A stretch of 64,000 nt of DNA from Aliarcobacter cryaerophilus ATCC 43158 (GTDB taxonomy: Bacteria; Campylobacterota; Campylobacteria; Campylobacterales; Arcobacteraceae): assembly GCF_003660105.1 (NCBI RefSeq), contig NZ_CP032823.1, positions 682,001-746,000 of the forward strand, written 5' to 3'. Positions 8,780 through 18,138 of this stretch are shown piece after piece (the first letter of the stretch is position 1; the number at the start of each line of letters is the position of its first letter). A program made the position numbers and the translations under genes. The notes beneath the pieces are model-generated. The model worked only from the letters and a program-made list of their open reading frames with translations. It was not told where the DNA came from and searched no databases.

Positions 8780-9516
8780 AACTCCACCGTTTTATAAATC
8801 ATAGTTATTAAGACAAAAAGATTTAAAAGTAATACAAATTTTTTATAAGAAGTTGATTTTGTTTTTTCTTTTATTTTTATTCCAAAATATACTCCAATTA
8901 AAGAACCAATACCAATAATAGCTCCCTCATAATATAGCATATTTCCATATAATGAAGTAGATATAAATCCACCAATAGATGAAAAAATAACAAAAAACAG
9001 TCCCAAAGCAGTAGCTACTTTTAAATCATATTTTAAAAATTGAACTAATATTGGAAGAAGCATTAAAGATCCACCAATTCCGATACTCATTGCAAAAATT
9101 CCAACACAAAAACCAATAAATGCAAGTAAAAATATATTCTTATCTGCTTGTATTACTTCTTGAGAAGCAGGTGCTTTAAATAGAGTATAAATGGTATAAA
9201 TAAGCACAGCAATAAAAAGATATTGAAGATAAATATCTGGAATTGAAGGTAAAAAATAACCACTAAAAAGTCCACCAACGCTAGCACCAACTCCTAAAAT
9301 TATACCATCACGAAATAGACCTTTTATCTTTTTTGAGTTTAAAAAAGAGCCATAAATAGATGAAAAAACCATTTGCATTATAGATATAGCAACAGCTTCT
9401 TTCATAGCAAATCCAGCAACTAAAAGCATTGGAATTAAAATACTTCCACCACCAATTCCAAAAAAACCAGATGTAAATCCTGTAATAAGACCAAAGGCTA
9501 ATAATTCAAATTCCAA
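8776..9516 (-). CDS. TauE/SafE-family membrane transporter
   Basis: The product is a 246-residue integral membrane protein with about eight hydrophobic segments. Both halves carry the family's glycine-rich repeats (GFFGIGGGSILIPMLL near residue 18 and a MSIGIGGSLMLLPILV copy near residue 143). Family members export or import sulfite, sulfoacetate, taurine-derived anions or related organic acids. It is the last gene of the leftward operon, directly after cysE, so a link with sulfur-containing anions is plausible but not shown. Confidence 0.85.
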   Translation of the reverse strand: MEFELLAFGLITGFTSGFFGIGGGSILIPMLLVAGFAMKEAVAISIMQMVFSSIYGSFLNSKKIKGLFRDGIILGVGASVGGLFSGYFLPSIPDIYLQYLFIAVLIYTIYTLFKAPASQEVIQADKNIFLLAFIGFCVGIFAMSIGIGGSLMLLPILVQFLKYDLKVATALGLFFVIFSSIGGFISTSLYGNMLYYEGAIIGIGSLIGVYFGIKIKEKTKSTSYKKFVLLLNLFVLITMIYKTVEF

Positions 9517-9518
9517 AA

Positions 9519-10274
9519 TTACTCTTTTTTATTTGATTTTAATGTATCTATGAAACAAAGATACTCTTTTTCCAAGATTTCATTTTTTTCATTTATATCA
9601 CAATCGCACTCATGCTCTTTTTTTATATTATTTTCTAAAATTGTAATTCTCTCTATTAAATATTTAAACATCTCTTTATTTATATCTGGTAGCTCATTAT
9701 GAGCCATTTTATCTCTTTTGCTATCTTTTTTTATAATTCTTGCTGGTACTCCAACAGCAGTTGAGTTTTCAGGAACATCAGTAACTACAACAGAGTTTGC
9801 TCCAATTTTTGAGTTAGAACCAACTGTAATATTTCCTAAAATTTTTGCTCCGCTTCCAATTACAACATTTGATTTAATCGTAGGGTGTCGTTTTCCTTTA
9901 TCAAGACTCACTCCTCCCAAAGTTACACCTTGATAGATTAAAACATCATCTTCTATAATAGAAGTTGAACCAATAACAACTCCAATCGCATGGTCTAAAA
10001 ATACTCTTCTTCCAATTCTTGCAGCAGGATGAATATCTGTTTTTGTAAAAAAAGATGATATCCCAGAAATAGCACGAGAAAGTTTCTCAAACCCTTTTTT
10101 ATATAATCTATTTGCAATTCTATGATTTATAATTGCCCAAACTCCAGGGTAATTAAAAAATATCTCAAAGCTTGAATTAAAAGCTGGGTCATTTAGTTTC
10201 GGAACAGAAAAATCTTCTTTGATTTGACTCCACAAAGATATTTTTTCTTCTTCATTTTTTATTTCATTCGTCAT
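9519..10274 (-). CDS. cysE: Serine O-acetyltransferase
   Basis: This enzyme acetylates L-serine with acetyl-CoA, the committed step to cysteine. The 251-residue protein has the helical N-terminal domain and a left-handed beta-helix of hexapeptide repeats. The catalytic Asp94-His95 pair is in VFLDHAIGVVIG, and GVTLGGVSLDKGKRHP and the GAKILGNITVG repeats follow. A charged C-terminal extension of about 50 residues (Glu/Lys/Asn-rich, CDCD) is longer than in many homologues. Its start overlaps the end of speA by 11 bases, implying translational coupling. Confidence 0.95.
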   Translation of the reverse strand: MTNEIKNEEEKISLWSQIKEDFSVPKLNDPAFNSSFEIFFNYPGVWAIINHRIANRLYKKGFEKLSRAISGISSFFTKTDIHPAARIGRRVFLDHAIGVVIGSTSIIEDDVLIYQGVTLGGVSLDKGKRHPTIKSNVVIGSGAKILGNITVGSNSKIGANSVVVTDVPENSTAVGVPARIIKKDSKRDKMAHNELPDINKEMFKYLIERITILENNIKKEHECDCDINEKNEILEKEYLCFIDTLKSNKKE

Positions 10275-12078
10275 CGTAATAACTCCAGATTGTTTTTAAA
10301 TAACTATTGTCATCTAAATATTTTTTTAAGGTCTCATAAGTCTCACTTGGAAGATTTCTGCTTAAAATTGTTTGTATCTCTTGTGTATCGTAGTCAATAT
10401 CATCTAAAATATCTATAACTTTTTGAGATTCCAAAAGTTTTTCTAAAATTACTTCTTCATCTTTAAAGACAACATTAACTTCTGTTGGATGAGAAAAAAG
10501 ATTGTGTTTCATTCCCAAAGTATCCTGATATGCTCCTACATTGAAAAATCCTAAGAAATAATCTTCTTTATTTAAGTTTACATCATGTAAATATAGAGGT
10601 TTTTTCATATCAAAAGGAATTTCTCCATCGCTATCACAAGTTATATCCCAAAGACTTGCACTTCTTGTTGGTTTTTTATCCAAATGAGTTATTGGCATAA
10701 TTGGAAACTCTTGGTCTATTCCCCAATAATCAGGTAAAGATTGGAAAAGTGAGAAATTAAGTAGATATTTTTCTTGAATATTTTTATCAAATCTTTTAAG
10801 CTCTTCATAATCATCAACTTGAAGAAGTGAAATGGCTTTTTTTATAATTTGATGAGTCAATATTTCAGCATTTGATCTATCTTGTAAATCTATATATCCT
10901 AAATCAAAAAGAGTTAAAAGTGATTCTAAATGGTCAATACTATCATGCATAAACTCATAGGCTTTTTTCTTTGTCATATCTTTGAAAAGTTCTCTTAACT
11001 CTTCTATTAAAGGAGGATTTACCTCTTTTAGTCTTAAGTGGTCAAGTTCATATTCAGCTGAAAATAGCTCTAAAACAGGAGTTATAAGAACAGTTGAAGC
11101 TGCACTTATAAATCTTCCTGATTCAGTAAAAATATTTGGCTCTTCAACTCCTTTTTGTCTTGCAATATCTTTTAAAGTAAATACAACATCACTTGCAAAT
11201 TCAGCTAGAGAGTAAAATCTAGATTGCTCGTAAGCACTATATTCTACACTTAATCCACCACCAATATTTATAGAGTTAAGTTTTTTTGCACCCAAATTTT
11301 TAAGCTCAGCATATATATGACCTGATTCTCTAAGAGCTTTTTTTAAAGGTTTAATAGTATTCATAGCAGAACCTATGTGAAAATGAATCATTGTTAATAA
11401 ATCCTCAAGTTCATTTTCTTGCATAAGCTCAAAAGCTTCTAAAATTTCTGTTGATGTAAGTCCAAATTTTGAGTCAATTCCACCACTTTTTGCCCAAACA
11501 CCACTTCCTCCACTATGAAGTCGTACTCTTAAACCTATATTTGGAGCTTCCATTTTTGTCTCTTTTAAAACTTCCAAAATCATCTCTAGCTCATTTAAAC
11601 CCTCTATAATAACAGTAATATCGTGTCCCATAGATTTTGCAATGAAGCATAGATGTATCATCTCTTTATCTTTAAAACCATTTACAGTTATTGGGCTTCC
11701 CATATTGTTGTAAGTCATAGCAATAATCAATTCAGCTTTACTTCCAGCTTCAAGACCATAGTTGTATTTTTTTCCAGAATTTACTAGAGGATGAATAAAG
11801 TTTGGTAACTGATTTACTTTTAGAGGAAAAACAGCATTAAATTTTCCTTTATAATCATACTCTTTTATACTCGCATTAAAAGTGTTAAAAAGTGTTTTAA
11901 CTTGTTTTTTTGTAATGTGTGGAAATCTTAAAAGTAGTGGTCCTTTAAAACCTTGTTTTCTAACATCTTTTACAATTTTTATTAAAGATGGATATGGTTT
12001 GTAGTTTACTTTTACAACTCCATCTTCAATAAAAAAGTTATCATCACTCCAAATATCTATTCCATATCTGTTTTTCAT
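10264..12078 (-). CDS. speA: Biosynthetic arginine decarboxylase
   Basis: This PLP enzyme converts arginine to agmatine for polyamine synthesis. The 604-residue length fits the biosynthetic SpeA family (about 630). The PLP lysine is probably Lys87 in FPLKVNQ; the barrel continues through IGLRVRLHSGG and SINIGGGLSVEYS, and the C-terminal half holds ESGRFI and GAYQD blocks. It lies one base after hisS and overlaps cysE by 11 bases. No agmatinase-type gene is present in the window. Confidence 0.96.
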   Translation of the reverse strand: MKNRYGIDIWSDDNFFIEDGVVKVNYKPYPSLIKIVKDVRKQGFKGPLLLRFPHITKKQVKTLFNTFNASIKEYDYKGKFNAVFPLKVNQLPNFIHPLVNSGKKYNYGLEAGSKAELIIAMTYNNMGSPITVNGFKDKEMIHLCFIAKSMGHDITVIIEGLNELEMILEVLKETKMEAPNIGLRVRLHSGGSGVWAKSGGIDSKFGLTSTEILEAFELMQENELEDLLTMIHFHIGSAMNTIKPLKKALRESGHIYAELKNLGAKKLNSINIGGGLSVEYSAYEQSRFYSLAEFASDVVFTLKDIARQKGVEEPNIFTESGRFISAASTVLITPVLELFSAEYELDHLRLKEVNPPLIEELRELFKDMTKKKAYEFMHDSIDHLESLLTLFDLGYIDLQDRSNAEILTHQIIKKAISLLQVDDYEELKRFDKNIQEKYLLNFSLFQSLPDYWGIDQEFPIMPITHLDKKPTRSASLWDITCDSDGEIPFDMKKPLYLHDVNLNKEDYFLGFFNVGAYQDTLGMKHNLFSHPTEVNVVFKDEEVILEKLLESQKVIDILDDIDYDTQEIQTILSRNLPSETYETLKKYLDDNSYLKTIWSYYDDE

Positions 12079-12079
12079 A

Positions 12080-13300
12080 TTAAAAATCCTCTAAAATTAT
12101 ATTATTTTCTTCTTTTGTATTTAAATTTTTTGTATAAATCATTCCATTTTCTAGCTCTTTTTCTCCAATAAGTGCAACAATATTGCATCCTATCTTTTGG
12201 GCTATTCCAAAATGCTTTGCAAAACCTCTTGGAGTATATTCTATATGAGTTTTTGTTGTTTTTCTTTTTTTAATTGCTATTTCAAAAGCTTTATTTAGAC
12301 TAATTTCATCTAAAACACCAATATACAAAAACTCTTTTTCTTCTTTTTTTATTTTTACAAGCTCTAACAATCTTTCTATACCAATAGCAAAACCAATTCC
12401 AGCAGTACTTTTTCCACCTAAAAATTCAACCAATCTATCATATCTTCCACCGCCAGCAATTGCACTTTGAGCACCAATTTCATTGCTTACAAACTCAAAT
12501 GCCGTTTTGTTGTAATAATCAAGCCCACGAACCAAATTTGAGTCAACTTCATAGCTTACTTTATTAAAATCTAATATCTCTTTTAGTTTTTCAAAATCAC
12601 TATCACAAGAGCTACATAAACTATTTGTTATTTTTGGAGCATCTTTTAAAAGAGTTTGGCACTTCTCATTTTTACAATCTAAAACTCTAATTGGATTTGT
12701 GGTAACTCTTCTATTACAATCAACGCATAGCTCAGATTTGAAGCTATTTAGATGATTTATTAGATTCTCTTTGTATTTTGGCATACAATCACTACACCCC
12801 AAAGAGTTTAGTTTTAATGTAAATCCAATACCAAAATAGTCAAGAATCTCTTTGATTAGCATAATAATATTTGCATCTTCATAAACATTTGCTACTCCAA
12901 AAACTTCACAACCAAATTGATGAAACTCTCTAAGTCTTCCTTTTTGAGGTCTTTCATATCTAAACATAGGTCCATAGTAGTACCATTTATAAGTTCCACC
13001 AGCCTTATCTAGCTTTTTCTCAACAAAATGTCTTACAACTCCAGCAGTTCCTTCAGGTCGCAGACATACATCATTTTCACCCTTATCAATAAATTGATAC
13101 ATCTCTTTATTTACAATATCACTGCTTTCTCCAACGCTTCTTTTAAAAAGTGCTGTTTCTTCTAAAAGTGGAGTTTCTATGTAAGAAAAATCATATTTTT
13201 GTGCAATTTTTGAGGCATTTTCTATAAAATATGTAAAAAGTTCACTGTCACTTCCTACAATGTCTTTCATTCCTCTTAAACTTTGAATTGTGTTACTCAT
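12080..13300 (-). CDS. hisS: Histidyl-tRNA synthetase
   Basis: The product is a class II synthetase of 406 residues. Motif 2 is visible as MFRYERPQKGRLREFHQFG, the His-specific block as VRGLDYYNKTAFEFV, and motif 3 as GIGFAIGIERLLELV; the C-terminal anticodon-binding domain follows. A CDCNRR-type cysteine cluster around residues 194-215 (several CxxC) lies in the insertion domain. Its start overlaps the tmk stop by 8 bases, and speA follows after one base. Confidence 0.97.
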   Translation of the reverse strand: MSNTIQSLRGMKDIVGSDSELFTYFIENASKIAQKYDFSYIETPLLEETALFKRSVGESSDIVNKEMYQFIDKGENDVCLRPEGTAGVVRHFVEKKLDKAGGTYKWYYYGPMFRYERPQKGRLREFHQFGCEVFGVANVYEDANIIMLIKEILDYFGIGFTLKLNSLGCSDCMPKYKENLINHLNSFKSELCVDCNRRVTTNPIRVLDCKNEKCQTLLKDAPKITNSLCSSCDSDFEKLKEILDFNKVSYEVDSNLVRGLDYYNKTAFEFVSNEIGAQSAIAGGGRYDRLVEFLGGKSTAGIGFAIGIERLLELVKIKKEEKEFLYIGVLDEISLNKAFEIAIKKRKTTKTHIEYTPRGFAKHFGIAQKIGCNIVALIGEKELENGMIYTKNLNTKEENNIILEDF

Positions 13301-13859
13301 TTATAAAATCCTCAATCTGTTTTGCAATCTCATCTATACTTAAACTAGCATCTATAAAAATATAATCTATATCTAGTTTCAAAATAGTCTCTTTTAGTCT
13401 CGCTTGAATATCTAAAAGATAATCTAAACCTCTTTTTTCAATACTATCATTTTGTTTTTGAGACAATCTTTTTTGTAATTCATCTTTTTTAAGCTCTAGT
13501 AAGATTACTTTTTGTGGAAAACTATTTGAAGTTGCTAACCGATTTAATTCTATTAAATCTTCTATTTTTTTATCTTTTGCATATGCAATTCCAGATATAA
13601 ATGAACGGTCACTAATAATTAATTTATTTTTATTTTTTAAGATTATCTCTTGAGTGTGTTCAGCTCGATCTGCAAGAAACATAAACATTTCAGCTAAACT
13701 ACTATTTGCTTCTCCACTTAAAATCATCTCTCTTAGTTTTGTACCTAATGTAGTTCCTCCTGGCTCTTTTGTAAAAATTGCATTTTGAAACTTATTTTTC
13801 AAAATTTCTAACTGAGTTGATTTTCCAGCTGTATCAATTCCTTCAATAACTACATACAT
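13293..13859 (-). CDS. tmk: Thymidylate kinase
   Basis: This enzyme phosphorylates dTMP to dTDP. The 188-residue protein starts MYVVIEGIDTAGKSTQ, where GIDTAGKST is the P loop. FTKEPGGTTLG (the EPG motif for dTMP), the AEMFMFLADRAEH block and SDRSFISGIAYA follow. Its length is slightly under the usual 200-215. It overlaps coaD by 10 bases and hisS by 8 bases in the leftward operon. Confidence 0.96.
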   Translation of the reverse strand: MYVVIEGIDTAGKSTQLEILKNKFQNAIFTKEPGGTTLGTKLREMILSGEANSSLAEMFMFLADRAEHTQEIILKNKNKLIISDRSFISGIAYAKDKKIEDLIELNRLATSNSFPQKVILLELKKDELQKRLSQKQNDSIEKRGLDYLLDIQARLKETILKLDIDYIFIDASLSIDEIAKQIEDFINE

Positions 13860-14356
13860 TCTAAAACCTCTTTAGGAACTAGATGTTCAAATTTTCCCTT
13901 AAATCTTATAATTTCTCGCACAATAGTAGAGCTTACAAATGCATGTTCTAGTGTTGGCATTAGGTAAACTGTTTCAAGATTATGATTTATTGAAGAGTTT
14001 GCATATCCCATTTGAAGTTCAAATTCAAAATCACTAACAGCTCTTAATCCCCTGATTATAGTGTTAATTTGTAAATCCTTTGCTAAATCAACCAAAAGAG
14101 TATCGAAACCAACAACTCTTACATTTTTAAGATGAGCTGTAGCAGCTTTTACAAATTCTACTCTTTTATTATGAGAAAACATAGGTTTTTTTAGTTCACT
14201 TTTTGCAACACTTATAATTACTTCATCAAAAACTTTTATTGCTCTTTCAATAATATCTAAATGGCCAATAGTAATAGGGTCAAATGTCCCACTGTATATA
14301 GCTTTTTTATATGAGCCAGTATAGTTATAATCGTTATTTTTCATATCTATTTCCAT
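13850..14356 (-). CDS. coaD: Phosphopantetheine adenylyltransferase
   Basis: This catalyses the fourth step of coenzyme A synthesis from pantothenate, adding AMP to 4'-phosphopantetheine. It is recognised by AIYSGTFDPITIGHLDII (the (T/H)xGH nucleotide-binding motif) and VSSTIVREI near the C-terminus. The first ATG overlaps the ubiX stop by 10 bases and gives 168 residues. A second ATG four codons later (14344) is equally possible, because the ribosome site is weak for both, and either leaves an unusual 13-17 residue N-terminal extension relative to the common MKIAIYPGTFDP start. Confidence 0.95.
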   Translation of the reverse strand: MEIDMKNNDYNYTGSYKKAIYSGTFDPITIGHLDIIERAIKVFDEVIISVAKSELKKPMFSHNKRVEFVKAATAHLKNVRVVGFDTLLVDLAKDLQINTIIRGLRAVSDFEFELQMGYANSSINHNLETVYLMPTLEHAFVSSTIVREIIRFKGKFEHLVPKEVLECM

Positions 14357-14901
14357 CTTTTATATAGTTTGTTATCTATTTTTAATAAATCCATCCACTT
14401 TCCAATAATAAAGTTTTCCATATCTTCTAAAGTTTGCTGAGAGCTATAATATCCCAAAATTGGAGGTGCAATTACAACTCCTAAATTTGATAGTTTTAGC
14501 ATATTTTCTAGCATTATTGTATTTAGAGGTAACTCTCGTGGAGCTATTATAATCTCTCTTTTTTCTTTTAGCATTACAGAAAAAGCTCTAGTAATTAAGC
14601 TATCTGCTATTCCTATACTGCATTTTGCCAAAGTATTTGAGCTGCAAGGAAGAATAATCATTTTATCAACTTTAAATGAGCCAGATGCTAAAGAAGCTCC
14701 TATATTTTTGTCTTTAAAAAGTGTTATATTTTCATCATTTTTGAATATCTCTTTAGTTTTTATACCATTTTCAAGTTTTAAAGCCTTTTTAGAACTTTTT
14801 GAAAATACTACAAAAATCTCAATATCTTTTGGTATTTGTTTTATAAATTTCAAAGCTAGATTTACTCCACTAGCACCTGAAATTCCAACTGTTAATCTCA
14901 A
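14347..14901 (-). CDS. ubiX: Flavin prenyltransferase UbiX
   Basis: UbiX prenylates FMN to make the cofactor of UbiD-type decarboxylases. The 184-residue flavoprotein has GISGASGVNLALKF at its N-terminus, a LASGSFKVDKMIILPCSSNTLAKCSIGIADSLITRA core, and the late REIIIAPRELPL block typical of the family. It is the first gene of the leftward operon that runs through coaD, tmk, hisS, speA and cysE. In organisms with the futalosine menaquinone route, UbiX also serves that pathway's decarboxylase; which applies here cannot be told. Confidence 0.95.
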   Translation of the reverse strand: MRLTVGISGASGVNLALKFIKQIPKDIEIFVVFSKSSKKALKLENGIKTKEIFKNDENITLFKDKNIGASLASGSFKVDKMIILPCSSNTLAKCSIGIADSLITRAFSVMLKEKREIIIAPRELPLNTIMLENMLKLSNLGVVIAPPILGYYSSQQTLEDMENFIIGKWMDLLKIDNKLYKRWK

Positions 14902-15064
14902 TATTTACCTCTTGAATTATTTAATTATAAAAAGCTTGATAGTAGCAAATAAAAGCTTCAAGTTTTATTTTATGTTAAAATATGTATAAGCTTTTATTAA
15001 ATATTAAAAGGATAACATTTTGTATAAATTTATATATAAAACTATTACAAAAAGAGGTACAAGA

Positions 15065-15694
15065 ATGTCAAAAAATTTCACATATATTAGAAAAAATAGA
15101 AATAATATGAGTTATACAGATGAGCAAAAAGAACTTATTTCAAAATATATTTTAAAAAATTCATTAACTATTTATAAAAATATTGAAATAGATATAAATA
15201 GACCTTCTCAAGAGAAAAATATTATTCAACTTTTAGAAAATTGTGAAAAAAACTCTACAATAATTGTTGCAAACTTAAATGTTTTTGGAAGAACTATTGA
15301 TAGAATTTTAGAAATTGTAAAGTTTTTATTATCAAATAAGATAAGAATAATTGTTGTTGAACAAAATTTAGATTTGCTAAGTAACGATGATAAACTCACA
15401 TTGATGATTTTAAATATTATAAAAATGACTATCTCCTTAGAAAAAGAGCTTCAAAGCTTAAGAACAAAAGAGGCATTAAATGCAAAAAAAGAAGATGGTA
15501 TTGCTCTTGGAAAACCAAAAGGAACTATTCAAAAATCAAAATTCGATGAGCAAAGAGGCAAAATTGAAGAATTGCTAGCTATGGGTCTTAGTGTTAGAAA
15601 AATATCAAAACTTTTAGGATACAACAACCATATAGGTTTAAATAGTTATGTAAAAAAGAGAGATATTAGAGCGATTGCAGTTGATAAAAAGTAG
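15065..15694 (+). CDS. Degenerate serine recombinase-like protein, catalytic serine absent
   Basis: The 209-residue protein has the layout of a small resolvase/invertase: an N-terminal catalytic-like domain (about 1-140) with TYIRKN, STIIVANLNVFGRTIDRI and MTISLEKELQSLRTKEAL, then a GKPKGTI hinge and a helix-turn-helix (SVRKISKLLGYN). Aligned with gamma-delta resolvase, Arg8 is kept (Arg9), but Ser10 is Asn11, Asp67 is Asn72 and Arg68 is Val73; Arg71 is kept as Arg76. It should not be able to cut DNA and may be a DNA-binding or structural protein. An in-frame TTG at 15020 with its own AAAAGGA is possible, but ATG 15065 has AGAGG and starts at the fold. It precedes rplI. Confidence 0.78.
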   Translation: MSKNFTYIRKNRNNMSYTDEQKELISKYILKNSLTIYKNIEIDINRPSQEKNIIQLLENCEKNSTIIVANLNVFGRTIDRILEIVKFLLSNKIRIIVVEQNLDLLSNDDKLTLMILNIIKMTISLEKELQSLRTKEALNAKKEDGIALGKPKGTIQKSKFDEQRGKIEELLAMGLSVRKISKLLGYNNHIGLNSYVKKRDIRAIAVDKK

Positions 15695-15766
15695 CTTTAA
15701 AATTTTTTATATGGCTTTAAAAAAATTAATAGTAGAATGATGAGTTAAAAATTAAAGGAATAGTAA

Positions 15767-16213
15767 ATGAAAGTATTATTAATAAAAGATGTAAAAACTT
15801 TAGGAAAAGCAGGTGAAATCAAAGAAGTAGCCGATGGGTATGGTAAAAATTTTTTAATAGGGAAAGGCTTAGCTTTACAAGCAACAAATGAAGTAATAGC
15901 AAAACATAATGCAGAGCAAAAAAAGTTAGCACTTAAAGAAGAAGAAGAGATAAAATCTGCAAAAGAATTAGCAGAAAAAATAAATTCAACAAAGCTTACA
16001 ATTAGACATAAAGCTGGAGCAAATGGTCAGCTTATTGGGAGTGTTACAAATAAAGAGATAAGTGAAGAGCTTGAAAAACAATTCTCTATTATGGTTGATA
16101 AAAAAAGTATAGTTGTTGATAATAAATTAAAAAATATTGGTATTTATGAAGTATCTTGTAAATTAGGACACTCTGTAAATGCAATTTTAAAAATCGATAT
16201 AATCGCTGGTTAA
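15767..16213 (+). CDS. rplI: 50S ribosomal protein L9
   Basis: The 148-residue protein has the L9 signature at its N-terminus ([21 protein letters not shown] followed by [14 protein letters not shown]), the long connecting helix rich in Lys/Glu/Ala and the C-terminal RNA-binding domain ending [18 protein letters not shown]. An AAAGGA ribosome site is present. hslV starts two bases after its stop, so the two are co-transcribed, as is common in Campylobacterota. Confidence 0.98.
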   Translation: MKVLLIKDVKTLGKAGEIKEVADGYGKNFLIGKGLALQATNEVIAKHNAEQKKLALKEEEEIKSAKELAEKINSTKLTIRHKAGANGQLIGSVTNKEISEELEKQFSIMVDKKSIVVDNKLKNIGIYEVSCKLGHSVNAILKIDIIAG

Positions 16214-16215
16214 TT

Positions 16216-16752
16216 ATGTTTCATGCAACTACGATTTTAGCCTACAAAGGTAAAAATAAAGCTGTTATTGGTGGAGATGGACAAGTATCTTTTGGAAACA
16301 CAGTTTTAAAGGGAAATGCCACAAAGATTAGAACTTTGTATAAAGGTCAAATTTTAGCAGGTTTTGCAGGAAGCACAGCAGATGCTTTTAATCTTTTTGA
16401 TATGTTTGAAGCTCATCTTGAAACTTGTAAAGGTGATTTATTAAAATCTGTTATTGCATTTTCAAAAGAGTGGAGAAAAGATAAGTATTTAAGACGTCTT
16501 GAAGCCATGATGATAGTTTTAAACAAAGAAAAAATATTTATTTTAAGTGGAAATGGAGATGTTGTTGAGCCTGAAGATGGAGAAATAGCAAGTATTGGAA
16601 GTGGTGGAAATTTTGCAATATCTGCTGCACGAGCACTAGCAAAACATTCACAACTTGATGAAGAAGATCTAGTAAGAGAGTCTTTGATGATTGCTGGTGA
16701 GCTTTGTATTTATACAAATCAAAATATAAAAATATTAAAAATAGAGGAATAA
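16216..16752 (+). CDS. hslV: ATP-dependent protease subunit HslV
   Basis: This is the proteolytic subunit of the HslUV (ClpQY) protease, an N-terminal-threonine hydrolase. The 178-residue protein has [51 protein letters not shown] and [15 protein letters not shown] blocks. The N-terminus reads MFHATTI, so the catalytic Thr aligns with Thr5, not residue 2. Activity would need removal of the four-residue MFHA leader. H. pylori HslV has a similar MF.ATTI start from memory. It is encoded just before hslU (7-base gap). Confidence 0.96.
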   Translation: MFHATTILAYKGKNKAVIGGDGQVSFGNTVLKGNATKIRTLYKGQILAGFAGSTADAFNLFDMFEAHLETCKGDLLKSVIAFSKEWRKDKYLRRLEAMMIVLNKEKIFILSGNGDVVEPEDGEIASIGSGGNFAISAARALAKHSQLDEEDLVRESLMIAGELCIYTNQNIKILKIEE

Positions 16753-16759
16753 AAACAAT

Positions 16760-18088
16760 ATGGATATGACACCTAGGCAGATTGTTGCTTATTTAGATGA
16801 TTATATTATTGGTCAAAATGATGCAAAGAAGACCATTGCCCTTGCTTTAAGAAATCGATATAGAAGAATGAGAGTTGAGCCAAATCTACAAGAAGAGATT
16901 ATGCCAAAAAATATTCTAATGATTGGAAGTACAGGAGTTGGTAAAACTGAAATTGCAAGAAGAATGGCAAAAATGATGGGACTTCCTTTTGTAAAAGTAG
17001 AAGCTAGTAAATATACAGAAGTTGGATTTGTAGGAAGAGATGTTGAGTCTATGATTAGAGACCTTCTTTATGAAAGTATAAATCTTGTTACAAAAGAGTT
17101 TGAAGAGAAAATTAAAGATAAAATTGATGATGAAGTAAATAAAAAAATAATTGAGAAATTAGTACCACCACTTCCTGAAAGTGCAAGTGAGAGTGCAAAA
17201 GAGTCATTTATAAAAACTTATAATCTAATGGAAAAGAAGTTATTAAATGGTGATTTAGATGACAAAAAAATTGAAATAGAATTACCTAAAAAAGCTCATG
17301 TTGAGATAATTGATTCTAGCTTACCATTTGATATGAGTTCTATGCAAGAGAGTCTTAATAAAATGTTAGGAAGCTTAAATAAAGAAAAAATAAAAAAAGA
17401 AGTAAGCATAAAAGATGCAAAAATTCTTTTAAGAGGTGTTGCTAGTGAGAGTTTATTAGATACTGAAGCTATTAAAATAGAAGCTTTAAAAAGAGCTGAA
17501 AACGGTGGAATTATTTTTATAGACGAGATAGATAAAATTGCAAGTGGAAAGAAAAATCAAGGACAAGATCCATCAAAAGAGGGAGTTCAAAGAGATTTAC
17601 TTCCAATAGTTGAAGGTAGTAGTGTTCAAACTAAATTTGGACAAATAAAAACTGATCATATTTTATTTATAGCTGCTGGTGCATTTCATGTATCAAAACC
17701 TAGTGATTTAATACCAGAACTACAAGGAAGATTTCCTCTTAGAGTTGAGTTAGAAAGTCTTGATGAAGAAGCTCTTTATAAAATTTTAACAAATACAAAA
17801 AATTCACTTTTAAGACAATATAAGGCTCTTTTAAAAGTTGAAGATGTTGAGCTTGAATTTGATGATGATGCTATAAAAGCTTTTGCAAAATATAGTGTTG
17901 CAGCAAATGAAAAAACAGAAGATATAGGTGCAAGAAGACTTCATACTGTTATTGAAAAAGTTATTGAAGATATATCTTTTGATGCAGATGAGAAAAAAGG
18001 TTCAAAAGTAGTTGTAACGAGTAAATTAGTATCAGAAAAACTTGAGAAGATTGTTGATAATGTTGATGTTACAAGATATATATTGTAA
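16760..18088 (+). CDS. hslU: HslU ATPase subunit of the HslUV protease
   Basis: This is a AAA+ unfoldase that feeds substrates to HslV. The 442-residue protein carries MTPRQIVAYLDDYIIGQ, Walker A GSTGVGKTE, the pore-loop region near KYTEVGFVGRDVESM, a variable I-domain (about 120-220), Walker B IIFIDEIDKI, sensor and arginine blocks (ELQGRFPLRVEL) and the GARRLHTVIEK sensor 2. The C-terminal tail ends in RYIL, matching the family's docking tail that activates HslV. Confidence 0.98.
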   Translation: MDMTPRQIVAYLDDYIIGQNDAKKTIALALRNRYRRMRVEPNLQEEIMPKNILMIGSTGVGKTEIARRMAKMMGLPFVKVEASKYTEVGFVGRDVESMIRDLLYESINLVTKEFEEKIKDKIDDEVNKKIIEKLVPPLPESASESAKESFIKTYNLMEKKLLNGDLDDKKIEIELPKKAHVEIIDSSLPFDMSSMQESLNKMLGSLNKEKIKKEVSIKDAKILLRGVASESLLDTEAIKIEALKRAENGGIIFIDEIDKIASGKKNQGQDPSKEGVQRDLLPIVEGSSVQTKFGQIKTDHILFIAAGAFHVSKPSDLIPELQGRFPLRVELESLDEEALYKILTNTKNSLLRQYKALLKVEDVELEFDDDAIKAFAKYSVAANEKTEDIGARRLHTVIEKVIEDISFDADEKKGSKVVVTSKLVSEKLEKIVDNVDVTRYIL

Positions 18089-18138
18089 TTTAATACTATT
18101 TTGATAGAATACTAAATTATTAAAAATACGGGGGATAT

